19,000 bases of DNA from Symbiodinium natans (Eukaryota > Sar > Dinophyceae > Suessiales > Symbiodiniaceae). This document shows positions 1 through 7,682 of the stretch, piece after piece; position 1 is the first letter of the stretch, and every line of letters begins with the position of its first letter. Below the pieces are notes generated by a model. The model worked only from the letters and a program-made list of their open reading frames with translations, was not told the origin of the DNA and did not search any database. The position numbers were made by a program, and so were the translations under genes. The stretch covers positions 588,501 through 607,500 of the forward strand of contig CAJNDS010000924.1 in the NCBI GenBank assembly GCA_905221605.1. Reading direction: 5' to 3'.

Positions 1-60
1 AGCTATGCCCACACGTCTAAAGTCGAGCCAAACCCCTGAGAAGTCGAAAAACGTTAGAGT

Positions 61-476
61 CTCAGTTTAGGGTTCAGGGTTTAGGGTTCCTGGGCCCTGT
101 AAGGGCTGAGGGTTTTTGGGGTTCAGAGTTCATGGTTAAGGCCCGAAAAGCCCTACTGGCCCGAGAGGAACCTTACAGTTCAGGGTTTAGGGTTTAGGGT
201 TTAGGGTTTAGGGTCGAGCCTTTCAAAACCTTCTGCAACTCATGGGTTCAGTCCCCGTGCAATGTGGCAACAGATCTGTCCTAGTTTAGGGTTTAGGGCC
301 TATTTGGGGTTTAGGGTTTAGGGCAGTTTAGGGTTTAGGGTTTAGGGTTTGGGGTTTGGGGTTTAGGGTTTAGGGTTTAGGGTCCTAGCTGTACCCAAAG
401 CGTCTCAGGATGCAGCAAACCGGGCACATGCAGGGCAAGGCCCTCCAGGGTTCGGGGTTTAGTCAGGGTTTGGGGC
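61..476 (+). repeat. Dispersed TTTAGGG telomere-like blocks, left end
   Basis: Perfect and degenerate TTTAGGG units (TTCAGGG and TTTGGGG variants) fill 66-118, 181-214 and 284-383, with looser copies near 450-470. Between them are short islands at 119-180, 215-283 and 384-450. The island at 412-450 follows an AG and ends before a GT-like site; it reads D-A-A-N-R-A-H-A-G-Q-G-P-P in one frame, but it is too short to call. The island at 215-283 is open in three frames, so reading frame alone proves nothing there. Confidence 0.9.
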
Positions 477-550
477 TACTACTACTCGCTTAAGGACCGC
501 AGAAAATACAAGATAATCATTCCCATATTTCCCTTCATAAGGAAGGCTCT

Positions 551-580
551 TTTTTTTTTTTTTTTTTGGGGGGGGGGGGG
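551..580 (+). repeat. Poly-T/poly-G homopolymer junction
   Basis: About 17 T are followed directly by about 13 G. Nothing else is recognised around it in 477-620. Confidence 0.9.
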
Positions 581-632
581 TTGTTCTCAAGCAAATACCA
601 GGTTTGGGCTTGCTTCGAGCTTGCTAACCGGT

Positions 633-721
633 ATGCCACCAAACCCTGCTACGGACACTGCACAGCCACTTCAAATTTCCCCGGTGCCTGGCATCATGGC
701 ATCAGTCCCACCCCTTGACGG
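633..721 (+). CDS. Candidate exon, proline-rich, unknown protein
   Basis: From an ATG at 624 or 633 one frame reads M-P-P-N-P-A-T-D-T-A-Q-P-L-Q-I-S-P-V and continues to L-D, just before a GTTTAGGG run that could serve as a 5' splice site. The composition is protein-like and free of repeat sequence. There is no strong acceptor upstream and no recognised domain. It could be the start of a first exon or a chance open stretch. Confidence 0.22.
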
Positions 722-740
722 TTTAGGGTTTAGGCTGCAG

Positions 741-793
741 GCTTTAGGGCAGCAGCACCTGTGTTTGCTATTTGTAATGAACTGCAAATTCAG
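741..793 (+). CDS. Candidate internal exon, unknown protein
   Basis: The island follows GCTGCAG (acceptor AG at 739-740) and reaches a CAG|GTACCC donor-like site at 793/794. In the open frame it reads A-A-A-P-V-F-A-I-C-N-E-L-Q-I-Q. Past the putative donor the frame stays open through charged residues to a TAG at 833-835, so a terminal exon 741-835 is equally possible. TTTAGGG lies on its left and CCCTAAA on its right. Function unknown. Confidence 0.3.
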
Positions 794-885
794 GTACCCT
801 CGGATAAGAGAGACAGGCTCGAAGATGTTATCTAGGACCCAGCGTAGGCCCAGATTTCCTTTTTTTTGGGCTTATATACAGGCTC

Positions 886-932
886 CTAAACCCTAAACCT
901 AAACCGTAAACCCTAAACCCTAAACCCTAAAC
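886..932 (-). repeat. CCCTAAA block
   Basis: Six or so units in the orientation opposite to the blocks on its left. The stretch 933-1045 beyond it holds no feature that I recognise. Confidence 0.9.
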
Positions 933-1045
933 CCCAAGCCCATTTTGAGCGCCAAAAGAGGGTGCCCTTTCATTCCTTCGAATTTTCTGTACATCCTGAG
1001 ACCTGGAGCTCCTTCAGTCTTTTGATGTTCTAGCTTAAAGGTTTT

Positions 1046-1200
1046 ACTTAGGGTTTAGGGTTTAGGGCTTAGGGCTTAGGGTTTAGGGCTAGGGTTTAGG
1101 GTTTAGGGTATTGGTCGGGCTGATCCCACCCATCTCATATGGAATGGCGGTCACGATAGAACCCTAAAACCAAAACCCTAAGCCCTAATCCCTGAACCGC
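1046..1200. repeat. Opposed TTTAGGG and CCCTAAA blocks around a 50-base island
   Basis: TTTAGGG units fill 1046-1109 and CCCTAAA-like units fill 1161-1200, facing each other across a unique island at 1110-1160. The two blocks are complementary, so a transcript could fold with the island in the loop. Confidence 0.75.
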
Positions 1201-1202
1201 AG

Positions 1203-1252
1203 TTTTGCCGGTCTCTGTTGGCTCAGCGTGGGCTTCATGAAGCAGCTTCCAG
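1203..1252 (+). CDS. Candidate 50-nt internal exon
   Basis: The island is preceded by CTGAACCGCAG (acceptor) and followed by TTCCAG|GTACAAA (donor), both close to eukaryotic consensus. Two of three frames are open; the first reads F-C-R-S-L-L-A-Q-R-G-L-H-E-A-A-S. CCCTAAA-like units form the upstream intron end. Product unknown; the call rests on the pair of splice sites. The sequence 1253-1400 after it is T-rich and G-rich with no other feature. Confidence 0.33.
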
Positions 1253-1400
1253 GTACAAAAAGGGCCCAACATTGTTGAAAAATCTGGCTCGGTTTTCGAG
1301 GAGTTTTCATCTAAAAAACTATTTTTTTGTTTTGGTTTTGCTGGGGGTTTTCGGGGGGCACAGCTTATAAGGTCCGGTCTGGCGTACCGACGGCCGGCAT

Positions 1401-1650
1401 CGGGTTCAGGGCTCAGGGTTTAGGGTTTCGGGTTCAGGGTTTAGGGTTTAGGGTTCAGGGCTCAGGGCTGAGAGTTTAGGGATAGGGATAGGCGCCAAAA
1501 AAAACTCTGCAGCTTTTGCATCTTGGGCGGCTCACTAGTGCAAGCCCCCACGTCTGAAAACCCACATCGCTTAAAAACCCTAACCCTAAACCCTAAACCC
1601 TAAACCCTAAGCCCTAAACCCTAAACCCTAGACCCTAAACCCTGAACACT
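1401..1650. repeat. Opposed TTTAGGG (1401-1482) and CCCTAAA (1575-1650) blocks
   Basis: The two blocks are in opposite orientation and flank a unique island at 1495-1574. The island has an acceptor-like CTCTGCAG at about 1508-1515 followed by an open frame L-L-H-L-G-R-L-T-S-A-S-P-H-V and a TGA, a possible short terminal exon that I do not call separately. A run of about 14 C follows at 1650-1663. Confidence 0.8.
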
Positions 1651-1680
1651 CCCCCCCCCCCCCATAGAACCTCTATTAGA

Positions 1681-1805
1681 AGCCCAGTGGTACCCTTTGC
1701 CCTTCTATTTTGGGTCCGGGTTCCCTTTGTAAGGTAACCAACAAGCCAACCCAACAAAAAAGGGTGCCCTTATCAGAATATGGTTACTGGGCTACCACGT
1801 TTCTA
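1681..1805 (+). repeat. Dispersed repeat family A, copy 1
   Basis: Starts AGCCCAGTGGTACCCTTT, continues with GGGTTCCCTTTGTAAGGTAAC and ends near GGTTACTGGGCTACCACGTTTCT. Related copies lie at 3473-3612 and 18463-18520 in the same orientation. It appears non-coding, probably intronic. Confidence 0.55.
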
Positions 1806-1916
1806 CTACCTTAGGGCTCACTAGGCTCCAAGGACTCTTACGTTGAGGGCTTTTTTGGGAAGCCCAAGGCTTAATGGCCTTCCCAGAAGAGAAGTGTGGG
1901 CTATTTTGGGCCTAAG

Positions 1917-2018
1917 TTGGGATGTTTCCCCTTATACTAATAGTCCTGACTCGGGAGTCCAGTACCTCCTATGTTCATCCCTGTTAAGGAATGTTAGCAT
2001 AAGTGGGGAACATCCCAA
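1917..2018. repeat. MITE-like hairpin with about 19-bp arms
   Basis: TTGGGATGTTTCCCCTTAT at 1917-1935 is the near-perfect inverted copy of 1999-2018, with about 63 bases between. Smaller self-complementary pieces flank it (GGGAAGCCC, GGCCTAAG/CCTAGGCT). An open frame across it is explained by the hairpin and is not called as a gene. Confidence 0.6.
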
Positions 2019-2051
2019 AGCCTAGGCTTCTGAAGCCTCAGCCTTGAAGGA

Positions 2052-2128
2052 AACCCTAAACCCTAAACCCCAAACCCTAAACCCTAAACCCTAAACCTTA
2101 TAAACCCTAAACCCTAAACCCTAAACCC
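2052..2128 (-). repeat. CCCTAAA block
   Basis: About ten units, one interrupted by TTATAAA near 2098. The sequence 2129-2300 after it is unique and unassigned. Confidence 0.9.
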
Positions 2129-2300
2129 GAACTGCGCCACGGCACGTTGTTTGCCCCTCCCCGAGTGGATGTGATCCATAAGCATCGTCACTCCGATTCC
2201 CAGGCTCCTAAGGGCAGTTGCATGGTCCCTTCATCTGGTCCCCTTACCTCCTTTAAAGGTGAAGAATGGGCCCTTGGGTTGTAAAGGGGAATACGAGGTG

Positions 2301-2435
2301 TATATGGGTGGTTGTCAAAACTGTGGTCCCTTTTGGGTCCCTATTACAGTGCGGCACCTAATATTTAGGGTACCCCAAAAGGGATTGAAACTTAAACCCT
2401 AAACCCTTATTTTAATTTCGACAGCCACCCATATA
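2301..2435. repeat. MITE-like hairpin with nested inner arms
   Basis: TATATGGGTGGTTGTC at 2301-2316 pairs with GACAGCCACCCATATA at 2420-2435, one mismatch in 16. An inner pair around TCCCTTTTGGG (about 2324-2338) and CCCCAAAAGGGA (about 2371-2383) gives a second stem. Two CCCTAAA units sit inside at 2392-2406. Confidence 0.6.
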
Positions 2436-2511
2436 AGAGGTCCCCATTACCATGTAACTACCTGAAGACAGGTGGACCACTGGGCCTTTCAGCAGGCGTT
2501 GGCGGCTGGAT

Positions 2512-2690
2512 GGTTTAGGGTTTAGGGTTTAGGGTTTAGGGTTTAGGGTTTAGGGTTTAGGGTTTAGGGTTTAGGGTTTAGGGTTTAGGGTTTAGGGTTT
2601 AGGGTTCAGGGTTCAGGGTTCAGGGTTCAGGGTTTCGGGTTTAGGGTTTAGGGTTCAGGGTTCAGGGTTCAGGGTTTTGGTTTAGGGGTT
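2512..2690 (+). repeat. Long TTTAGGG array with TTCAGGG variants
   Basis: Roughly 25 units. The first half is pure TTTAGGG and the second half is mostly TTCAGGG, so variant units have spread in patches rather than at random. Confidence 0.95.
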
Positions 2691-2713
2691 GACAGCTTCA
2701 GGCTAGCCAAAAC

Positions 2714-2878
2714 CCTGGGACTTTACCTTTGGACCCCTAAGGTTGCATCCTCGGGTTGGGGACCGCTTTGGAAAGATCCCCTCAGGGAATACAAGGGCCA
2801 TATTAGGAGTAGACTAAGGGAACCTCTCCGGGTAAATCCTTGGGGGTCCAAGCTAGGCTCCCTTGATACAAGCAAGGT
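2714..2878 (+). repeat. Dispersed repeat family B, copy 1
   Basis: Shares ordered blocks with 17075-17335: GGGACT, GGTTGCA-CC, TTGGGGACC, a GATCC-CT-AGGGAAT block, GGGCC-ATATTAGGAGTA and, at the end, CTCCCTTGATA-AAGC. Each copy ends just before an exon-like island. Confidence 0.55.
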
Positions 2879-2884
2879 TTGCTG

Positions 2885-3120
2885 CTAAACCCCAGCAGCA
2901 GTGTTGCACAACCCTAGAGTCCTAAACCTGTAAACTTCCAAATTGTAACGGATGATGACCTTACTTGAAGGTGCATCCCACGTAGATAAAGAGTTGTGCT
3001 TCAAGTCTTGCTGCTTTAGGTTCTTTGCTGGACCCTGTTTGGTCCTGAAATCTGTGTACAGCATCCTGCTGCGTGATGCCACTTGGTGTTGCTTTTCTTC
3101 TTTCAAGTACCAAATTTACT
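2885..3120. other. Open island of undecided strand
   Basis: The stretch is free of heptamers and open on both strands. The plus frame from 2952 is hydrophobic and Cys-rich (C-F-K-S-C-C-F-R-F-F). The minus frame from about 3106 is more protein-like (A-K-N-L-K-Q-Q-D-L-K-H-N-S-L-S) and ends at an ACAG|GTTTAG donor-like site near 2930. I cannot choose between them or exclude chance. Confidence 0.25.
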
Positions 3121-3124
3121 TAAA

Positions 3125-3345
3125 AACCCTGAACCCTAAACCCTACCCCCTAAACCCTGAAACCCTAAGCAGGAGCTGCAGAAGGAGAATGCCAACGACG
3201 CACGCACGGATGCTGAGGCCAAGTCGGCAATCAGGCTAATTAACCAGCCCCATGCACTAGAGTTGCATCCTTCCTGTGCTGCTAAGGGTGGAGGGTTTTA
3301 GGGTTTAGGGCTTATGGTTCAAGGTGCAGGGTTTAGGGCTGTATG
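3125..3345. repeat. Opposed CCCTAAA (3125-3168) and TTTAGGG (3293-3345) blocks around an exon-like island
   Basis: The left block is CCCTAAA-type and the right is TTTAGGG-type, complementary to each other across the island at 3170-3290. Confidence 0.8.
3173..3286 (+). CDS. Candidate exon, charged helical segment, unknown protein
   Basis: After CCTAAGCAG (acceptor AG at 3171-3172) one frame reads E-L-Q-K-E-N-A-N-D-A-R-T-D-A-E-A-K-S-A-I and stays open to a GG|GTGGAG donor-like site near 3286, then to a TAG in the following TTTAGGG. The Ala/Glu/Lys/Asp mix suggests a helix or coiled coil. The acceptor lacks a pyrimidine tract. No family is recognised. Confidence 0.3.
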
Positions 3346-3420
3346 TGCAGCTGAATATAAATAAACATAAAATATAAATGAATAAATAAGTATATATATA
3401 TATGTATACATACCTCTACG
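3346..3420. repeat. AT-rich low-complexity stretch
   Basis: ATAAATAAA-type sequence followed by a short TA run at about 3391-3403. No gene. Confidence 0.8.
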
Positions 3421-3472
3421 TACGCGTGTTACCTATTTTTCGTTGAGTTGTTACCGAAGCTCACCACACCTT

Positions 3473-3612
3473 GGCCCAGTGGTACCCTTTTTGCCTTTTT
3501 GGGGGTTCAAGGTTCCCTTACAAAGTAACGAACCCCCGAAAAAGACTAAGTCCTAAACACTTTCTTATAACATTGGGTACCCTGATTATAATGTGGTTAT
3601 ACTTGGCTACAC
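3473..3612 (+). repeat. Dispersed repeat family A, copy 2
   Basis: Starts GCCCAGTGGTACCCTTTTTG and shares GGTTCCCTTACAAAGTAAC and GTGGTTATACTTGGCTAC with copy 1. It leads into a pyrimidine-rich acceptor, which suggests that it occupies the 3' part of an intron. Confidence 0.55.
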
Positions 3613-3626
3613 TTTTTTCTCTCCAG

Positions 3627-3695
3627 GTGTGCGTAAAGATGATGGACTCCTTTTCCGGCGCAGGAACCAGTAGCCTGCAGTTCGCAGTCCTGTAG
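3627..3695 (+). CDS. Candidate terminal or internal exon
   Basis: The acceptor ACTTTTTTCTCTCCAG at 3611-3626 is the best pyrimidine tract plus AG in the window. The frame reads V-C-V-K-M-M-D-S-F-S-G-A-G-T-S-S-L-Q-F-A and ends in TAG at 3693-3695, immediately followed by GTAAAC. It may be a last exon ending at that TAG, or an internal exon with a donor at 3696 in another frame. No known domain. Confidence 0.35.
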   Translation: MCVKMMDSFSGAGTSSLQFAVL

Positions 3696-3707
3696 GTAAA
3701 CCCTAAA

Positions 3708-3840
3708 CCCCCCTCCCCCCCCCCTCCCCCCCCCCCCCCCCCCCCCCCCCTCCCCCCCCCCTCCCCCCCCCCCTCCCCCCCTCCCCCCCCCCCCCCCCCC
3801 TCCCCCCCTCTCCCTCCCCCCCCCCACCCCCCCCCCCCCC
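3708..3840 (+). repeat. 133-base poly-C tract with T interruptions
   Basis: Almost pure C with single T (and one A) spaced 5 to 20 bases apart. The minus strand is a run of G tracts able to form G-quadruplexes. Glycine-rich frames on the minus strand are artefacts of this tract. Confidence 0.95.
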
Positions 3841-3985
3841 ACATCCCGTGCACAGAGCTGGAGCAAAGTGGGTTTCTTGAGATTAGGGAGTTTGAGTTTA
3901 CAGGGTCATGGTTCCATTTGTGCTTCAATCTTCCCGAAAAGCCCATTGGGAGCACAATAAGGTTTACAAGGCTGAGATTTGTAGA

Positions 3986-4008
3986 CCTAAACCCTAAACC
4001 CTAAACCT
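3986..4008 (-). repeat. Short CCCTAAA block
   Basis: Three units. The flanking stretches 3841-3985 and 4009-4205 are unique and unassigned; 4110-4170 weakly resembles 2430-2475 (AAGGGGTCCCC, TGTAACTACC). Confidence 0.8.
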
Positions 4009-4210
4009 TCAAGGTTGCAAAGCCCAAGAAGCGTGATGCCCTATGTGACCTCTAGAAATCTAGACCTCCAAGTCTAAGGTAGTTTCATGAGCTTTAAGTA
4101 CAGGGTAAATGAGGGGCATATAAGGGGTCCCCTTCTAAGGGCCCAGACTAAGGGACCGTGTAACTACCCTAAGAAAGTAGATACTGTACAAGTATACTGA
4201 CTTCCAGCTG

Positions 4211-4323
4211 TACCCAGAGACTCCAAAAACCCTTAATTAAGGAATATACCTTAAATCATATTAGGGTTCCTAGTATGATTTAAGGGATATTCCTTAATTA
4301 AGGGGTTTTGGAGTCTCTGGGTA
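4211..4323. mobile_element. Near-perfect 55-bp-arm hairpin, MITE-like, ending at a splice acceptor
   Basis: Arms 4211-4265 and 4269-4323 are inverted copies with about three mismatches in 55 and only three bases between. The ends read TACCCAGAGACTCC and GGAGTCTCTGGGTA, so a TA target duplication typical of Tc1-like MITEs is possible. Each arm contains CCTTAATTAAGG. The right end supplies GGGTAG, an acceptor-like AG directly before the exon-like island at 4325. No transposase is present. Confidence 0.7.
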
Positions 4324-4324
4324 G

Positions 4325-4427
4325 ACCCGGAGCTGCACAGACGGCGCAAGCCATCAACGCCTACAACCAGCAGGGCGGCGATCTTCAGCAACGCCAGGTG
4401 CAGCAGGCCAAGAATGCTTGCAAGTAG
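4325..4427 (+). CDS. Candidate terminal exon, Gln/Ala-rich C-terminus
   Basis: After GGGTAG one frame reads P-G-A-A-Q-T-A-Q-A-I-N-A-Y-N-Q-Q-G-G-D-L and on to Q-Q-A-K-N-A-C-K and a TAG at 4425-4427. The stretch is polar, helix-prone and free of heptamers, and resembles a coiled-coil tail. Its acceptor would be the edge of the hairpin at 4211-4323. Other frames are also partly open, so confidence is modest. Confidence 0.33.
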
Positions 4428-4484
4428 AAGCAATCAGTATTATCAGTATCGGTATAATATTGATATTACTAAAAAAACAACTCA

Positions 4485-4556
4485 CTTTCGCTTTCGCTTT
4501 CGCTGTCGCTTTCGCTTTCGCTTTCGCTTTCGCTTTCGCTTTCGCTTTCGCTTTCG
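4485..4556 (+). repeat. (CTTTCG)12 hexanucleotide microsatellite
   Basis: Twelve hexamers in register, the fourth changed to CTGTCG. Frames through it give Phe-Arg, Lys-Arg or Lys-Ala dipeptides, which I treat as artefacts. Confidence 0.95.
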
Positions 4557-4793
4557 AGGCACGGAGTCCAGTCGGACGCAGCCGTTGACGTGCATCACTC
4601 GTGCATCTAATTGAAGGTGTGTGTGGGAAAGGTACGGCCAGGTATGCACTAGCTTCATGGCATAAATCACAATCGGCTGAGCAGAAATCTGACGCGTACC
4701 CCAAGGTGCAGATGCTGCTGCGCGTAACCCGGCACAGTCGCAAAAGCATTAGCTGTTCCGTGTATCTGGGATGGTCCAAGACATACTCCATGA

Positions 4794-5561
4794 ATTACCA
4801 CGAAAGTATGCCGGCAGGGCGCTGTCCGACGTCAACTCACTGCATCCGGGATGATGTACAGTGCCACCAGGATCAAAACAGAACCCCTCAACTTTGCAGC
4901 GCAGAGCGGAGTGAAGTTGCCGGAGATCGGGGTCCGGCGCGCGGCCATTATCCAGCTGCTTTCCCGCACAGGGCAGCCGCTGCCAGTCCGGAGGAATGCC
5001 GTCCTTGCCGTGAGGACTCGCCGAACTACAAATGTTGACCATGGCACCATCACTGACGATGTTTGTCACACCACATACATCATTGAATGGCCACGAAAAA
5101 CTCGCGTCCCCGTCCATGAGGCTCCAGGGTCCCGGGGCAGCGGCTCGCAAACACCAGCAAACTCCAAGCCAGCAGCCCAAGAGGTGCCAAGAATCCCTGC
5201 CTCCACTCCAGGATTGGAGACCGTTCCGTCAGGAGCAGATGCCCTGACTGACATGTCGGCACACATTCCCAAGAAGGCAAAATGGCCACGGAGCCTCAGC
5301 AGCAGCATCTGGCGAAGAGAGCTCACCCTCCATACCATCCACGTCATCATACGCATCAGACGACGGCTCGCGGCAGCTGTGCAAAGCGTGTTCCTTTCAA
5401 GGCTATCGCAACGCACATCTAAGCAAGCAACATACCAGTATAAAACAGCATGTGAAACATACCCAGAAGGTCCTTATTTTGTGGAGGGCAACGCGAGGGT
5501 TAAACGGCCAGGGCTTACGCCGGCTGAGGTTCGGGTGCACATGGCTTTGTGGTTTGTATAG
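4794..5561 (+). CDS. Longest non-repetitive open stretch, hypothetical protein or exon
   Basis: The frame is open for 256 codons from the TGA at 4791 to a TAG at 5559-5561; the first ATG is at 4851, giving 236 residues. Residues about 85-150 are rich in Pro, Ser, Ala and Gly (G-S-G-S-Q-T-P-A-N-S-K-P), followed by a basic stretch (about 155-195) and a tail with Y-P-E-G-P-Y-F-V. No domain or catalytic motif is recognised. A minus-strand frame (5180 to 4749) in the same codon register is also open and Cys-rich, so the coding strand is not certain; plus is preferred because it runs longer. No splice sites or promoter were identified. It ends against a TTTAGGG block. Confidence 0.38.
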   Translation: MTTKVCRQGAVRRQLTASGMMYSATRIKTEPLNFAAQSGVKLPEIGVRRAAIIQLLSRTGQPLPVRRNAVLAVRTRRTTNVDHGTITDDVCHTTYIIEWPRKTRVPVHEAPGSRGSGSQTPANSKPAAQEVPRIPASTPGLETVPSGADALTDMSAHIPKKAKWPRSLSSSIWRRELTLHTIHVIIRIRRRLAAAVQSVFLSRLSQRTSKQATYQYKTACETYPEGPYFVEGNARVKRPGLTPAEVRVHMALWFV

Positions 5562-5648
5562 GGTTTCGGATCTGGGTTTAGGGCTTAGGGTTTAGGGTTT
5601 AGTGTTTAGGGTTTAGGCGGTTTAGGGTTTAGGGTTTCGGATTAAGGG
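5560..5648 (+). repeat. TTTAGGG block
   Basis: About ten perfect or near-perfect units starting at the stop codon of the preceding open stretch. Confidence 0.9.
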
Positions 5649-6095
5649 GTTTTGGGTCCTCAAGGAACTAAAGGACGGACCCTTATAAGGGAGCTTAGGG
5701 CTCATATAGGGGTTACTTGGGGGCGACTTAGGTATATAGGGACTACCTGGTCCCCGCCTCTACGTCCAAATTTCGGACGTTCGAAAAATATAGGACGGGG
5801 CACCTAAAAAAATCAAAAGCTAAGGGTGTGTGTTCAACAAAGCAACCTATGTAAGAAGAAAAGCCCCTCTTTACACCCCTGAAACTGAGTGCTGGACCGT
5901 AGACCCCTTAAGAATTGAACCCAAAACGAAAAACTGATCCAAAGCCGAACTCCGCAAAGCGTACATATATACTGCCGTATACAACCCCTCCTCAATCCTG
6001 AAATCCGATTCCGTTACAACAACTGCTGGGCCTTCGTAAAGCAAGGTTGCTAAAACGGTTTAGGGTTTTTAGGGTAGATAGGGTAGATAGGGTTG
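5649..6095. other. Unassigned stretch
   Basis: It holds short self-complementary pieces around 5665-5755 and a few GGGTAGATA-type repeats at 6071-6090. No coding frame or RNA gene is recognised. Confidence 0.6.
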
Positions 6096-6607
6096 ATATT
6101 ATATAGGCTTTATATACAAATATATATATATATATACATGTATGCACAAATGTTTGTACACACATATATGTATATACTGATTCTATACAGTGTGTATATA
6201 TCTATATATATGTGTGTGTGCATAAACATACCTACAAATATACATATATACAGACTGCCGAGATGGAGTTTTGATTTATATTCGAACTCTCACACACATT
6301 ATACATATCTACATATGTAAATACCTATATCTATATGGTGTATATATATATATATATGTCTGTGTGTGTGTGTTAGCACGAATTACAAACAAAGAAGAAA
6401 TGTGCGTGTATAAGCTCCATGCCAATCATGCTCTCGCTCTCTCTCTCTCTCTCTATCTCTCTCCCTCCTTTTTGCTTCTCTCCCATTTGCGTGTCTGCCC
6501 ACACATAACAAGATCTTATATCCCGACACGTGTGTATACGTATGTATATATATATATATAGACAAGGTATCTCGACACACGCTTGCGTGTAATTATGAAT
6601 ATCTATC
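6096..6607. repeat. TA, TG and CT microsatellite cluster, left flank of the foldback
   Basis: TA runs at about 6119-6135, 6190-6210, 6340-6357 and 6544-6560, TG/TA mixtures at 6155-6250, TG at 6360-6372 and (CT)n at 6432-6466. Open frames here are artefacts of the repeats. The last 30 bases resemble the mirrored flank after 11758. Confidence 0.85.
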
Positions 6608-7002
6608 TATATATGCTGACCCCCCCCCCCCCAAGATCCGCATCTGAGTGCTTGTAGTCTTGATCGCCGAAATTTCTGTATGCGTCATTAGTTCATTCAT
6701 GTTGGAACTTTGCTCTTGTACGAAAACCTTGACAGTGCAAACTCCAGTTGACAAGCGCGAGGGACACACTCAGGGAGAGAGAGACAAAGGGACAGACAGA
6801 GAGAGAGAGAGAGAGTATGTACCATCTATCTATATATATATATGGTCATGTATTAAATACGACTAGAATATTATCACGACCTTAATTATAGAAAGAAACT
6901 AAATCGATAAATGAAATAATTCAGGCAAGAATGGCTTGAGATATCTTAGCTAAGGCATAGTTTTTTGGATGGCTTAAGACACGTTAGCTAAGGTATATAG
7001 TG

Positions 7003-7630
7003 TTTAGTATAGAGTTCAGGTTTTGCGCATTGGGGGATGATTGCTTCAGATATCTTAGCTCAGGCTTAGTATGGAGTTCAGGTTTTGCTTATTGGGGTAT
7101 GATTGCTTGACATATCTTGGCTCAGGTGGAGTATAGAGTTCAGGTATTGCTTATTGCAGGATGATTGCTTCAGATATCTTAGTACCTCAGGTTTAGTATA
7201 GAGTTCAGGTTTTGCTTACTAGGGGATGACTGCTTTAGATATCTTAGCCCAGGTTCAGTATAGAGTTCAGGTTTTGCTTATTGGGGGGGATGATTGCTTC
7301 CCATATCTTAGCTCAGGATTTTCGTATAGAGTTCAGGTTTTGCTTCTTGGGGGGATGATTGCTTCCCATATCTTAGCTCAGGTTTAGTATAGAGTTCAGG
7401 TTTTGCTTATTGGGGGATGATTGCTTCAGATATCTTAGCTCAGGTTTAATATAGAGTTCAGGTTTTGCTTATTGGGGGATGATTGCTTCAGATATCTTAG
7501 CTCAGGTTTAGTATAGTATTGAGTTCAAGTTTTGCTTATTGGGGATTGCTTCAGATATCTTGCTCAGGTATAGTATAGAGTTCAGGTTTTGTTTATTGGT
7601 GGATGATTGCTTCAGATATCTTAGCTCAGG
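7003..7630 (+). repeat. About ten tandem copies of a 62-bp repeat (left arm)
   Basis: The unit runs TTTAGTATAGAGTTCAGG, TTTTGCTTATTGGGGGATGA, TTGCTTCAGATATC, TTAGCTCAGG. Ten copies of the GAGTTCAGG core can be counted, at about 7012, 7074, 7136, 7202, 7265, 7329, 7394, 7456, 7521 and 7578, with small changes and indels. Two more decayed copies lie at 6930-7002. Confidence 0.9.
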
Positions 7631-7682
7631 TGTGTTTTTTAGGATTGATGTCGTGGTTTGCTTATTGGTTGCTTAACAGAGG

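Noticed and set aside
1-120. A true chromosome end at the left edge
   Set aside because: The heptamers are degenerate and interrupted and recur throughout the window, so they are interstitial.
240-262. tRNA T-arm-like GGGTTCAGTCCCC
   Set aside because: There is no A box, acceptor stem or cloverleaf around it.
3518-3955. Minus-strand glycine-rich open frames of 145 and 89 codons
   Set aside because: They are produced by the poly-C tract at 3708-3840; the composition is dictated by the homopolymer and there is no independent sign of coding.
4354-4791. Open frames giving Lys-Ala, Lys-Arg or Phe-Arg dipeptide repeats
   Set aside because: Each is a reading of the (CTTTCG)12 microsatellite in a different frame or strand.
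4749-5180. Minus-strand Cys-rich frame as a coccidian surface antigen
   Set aside because: No signal peptide with a proper start, no GPI-type tail and no family motif that I can verify; it shares codon register with a longer plus frame and may be its shadow.
6093-6561. Ile/Tyr-rich open frames
   Set aside because: They are translations of TA and TG microsatellites.
7003-7630. CRISPR-like array
   Set aside because: The whole 62-bp unit repeats; there are no unique spacers of constant length and no cas-like genes, and the context is eukaryotic.
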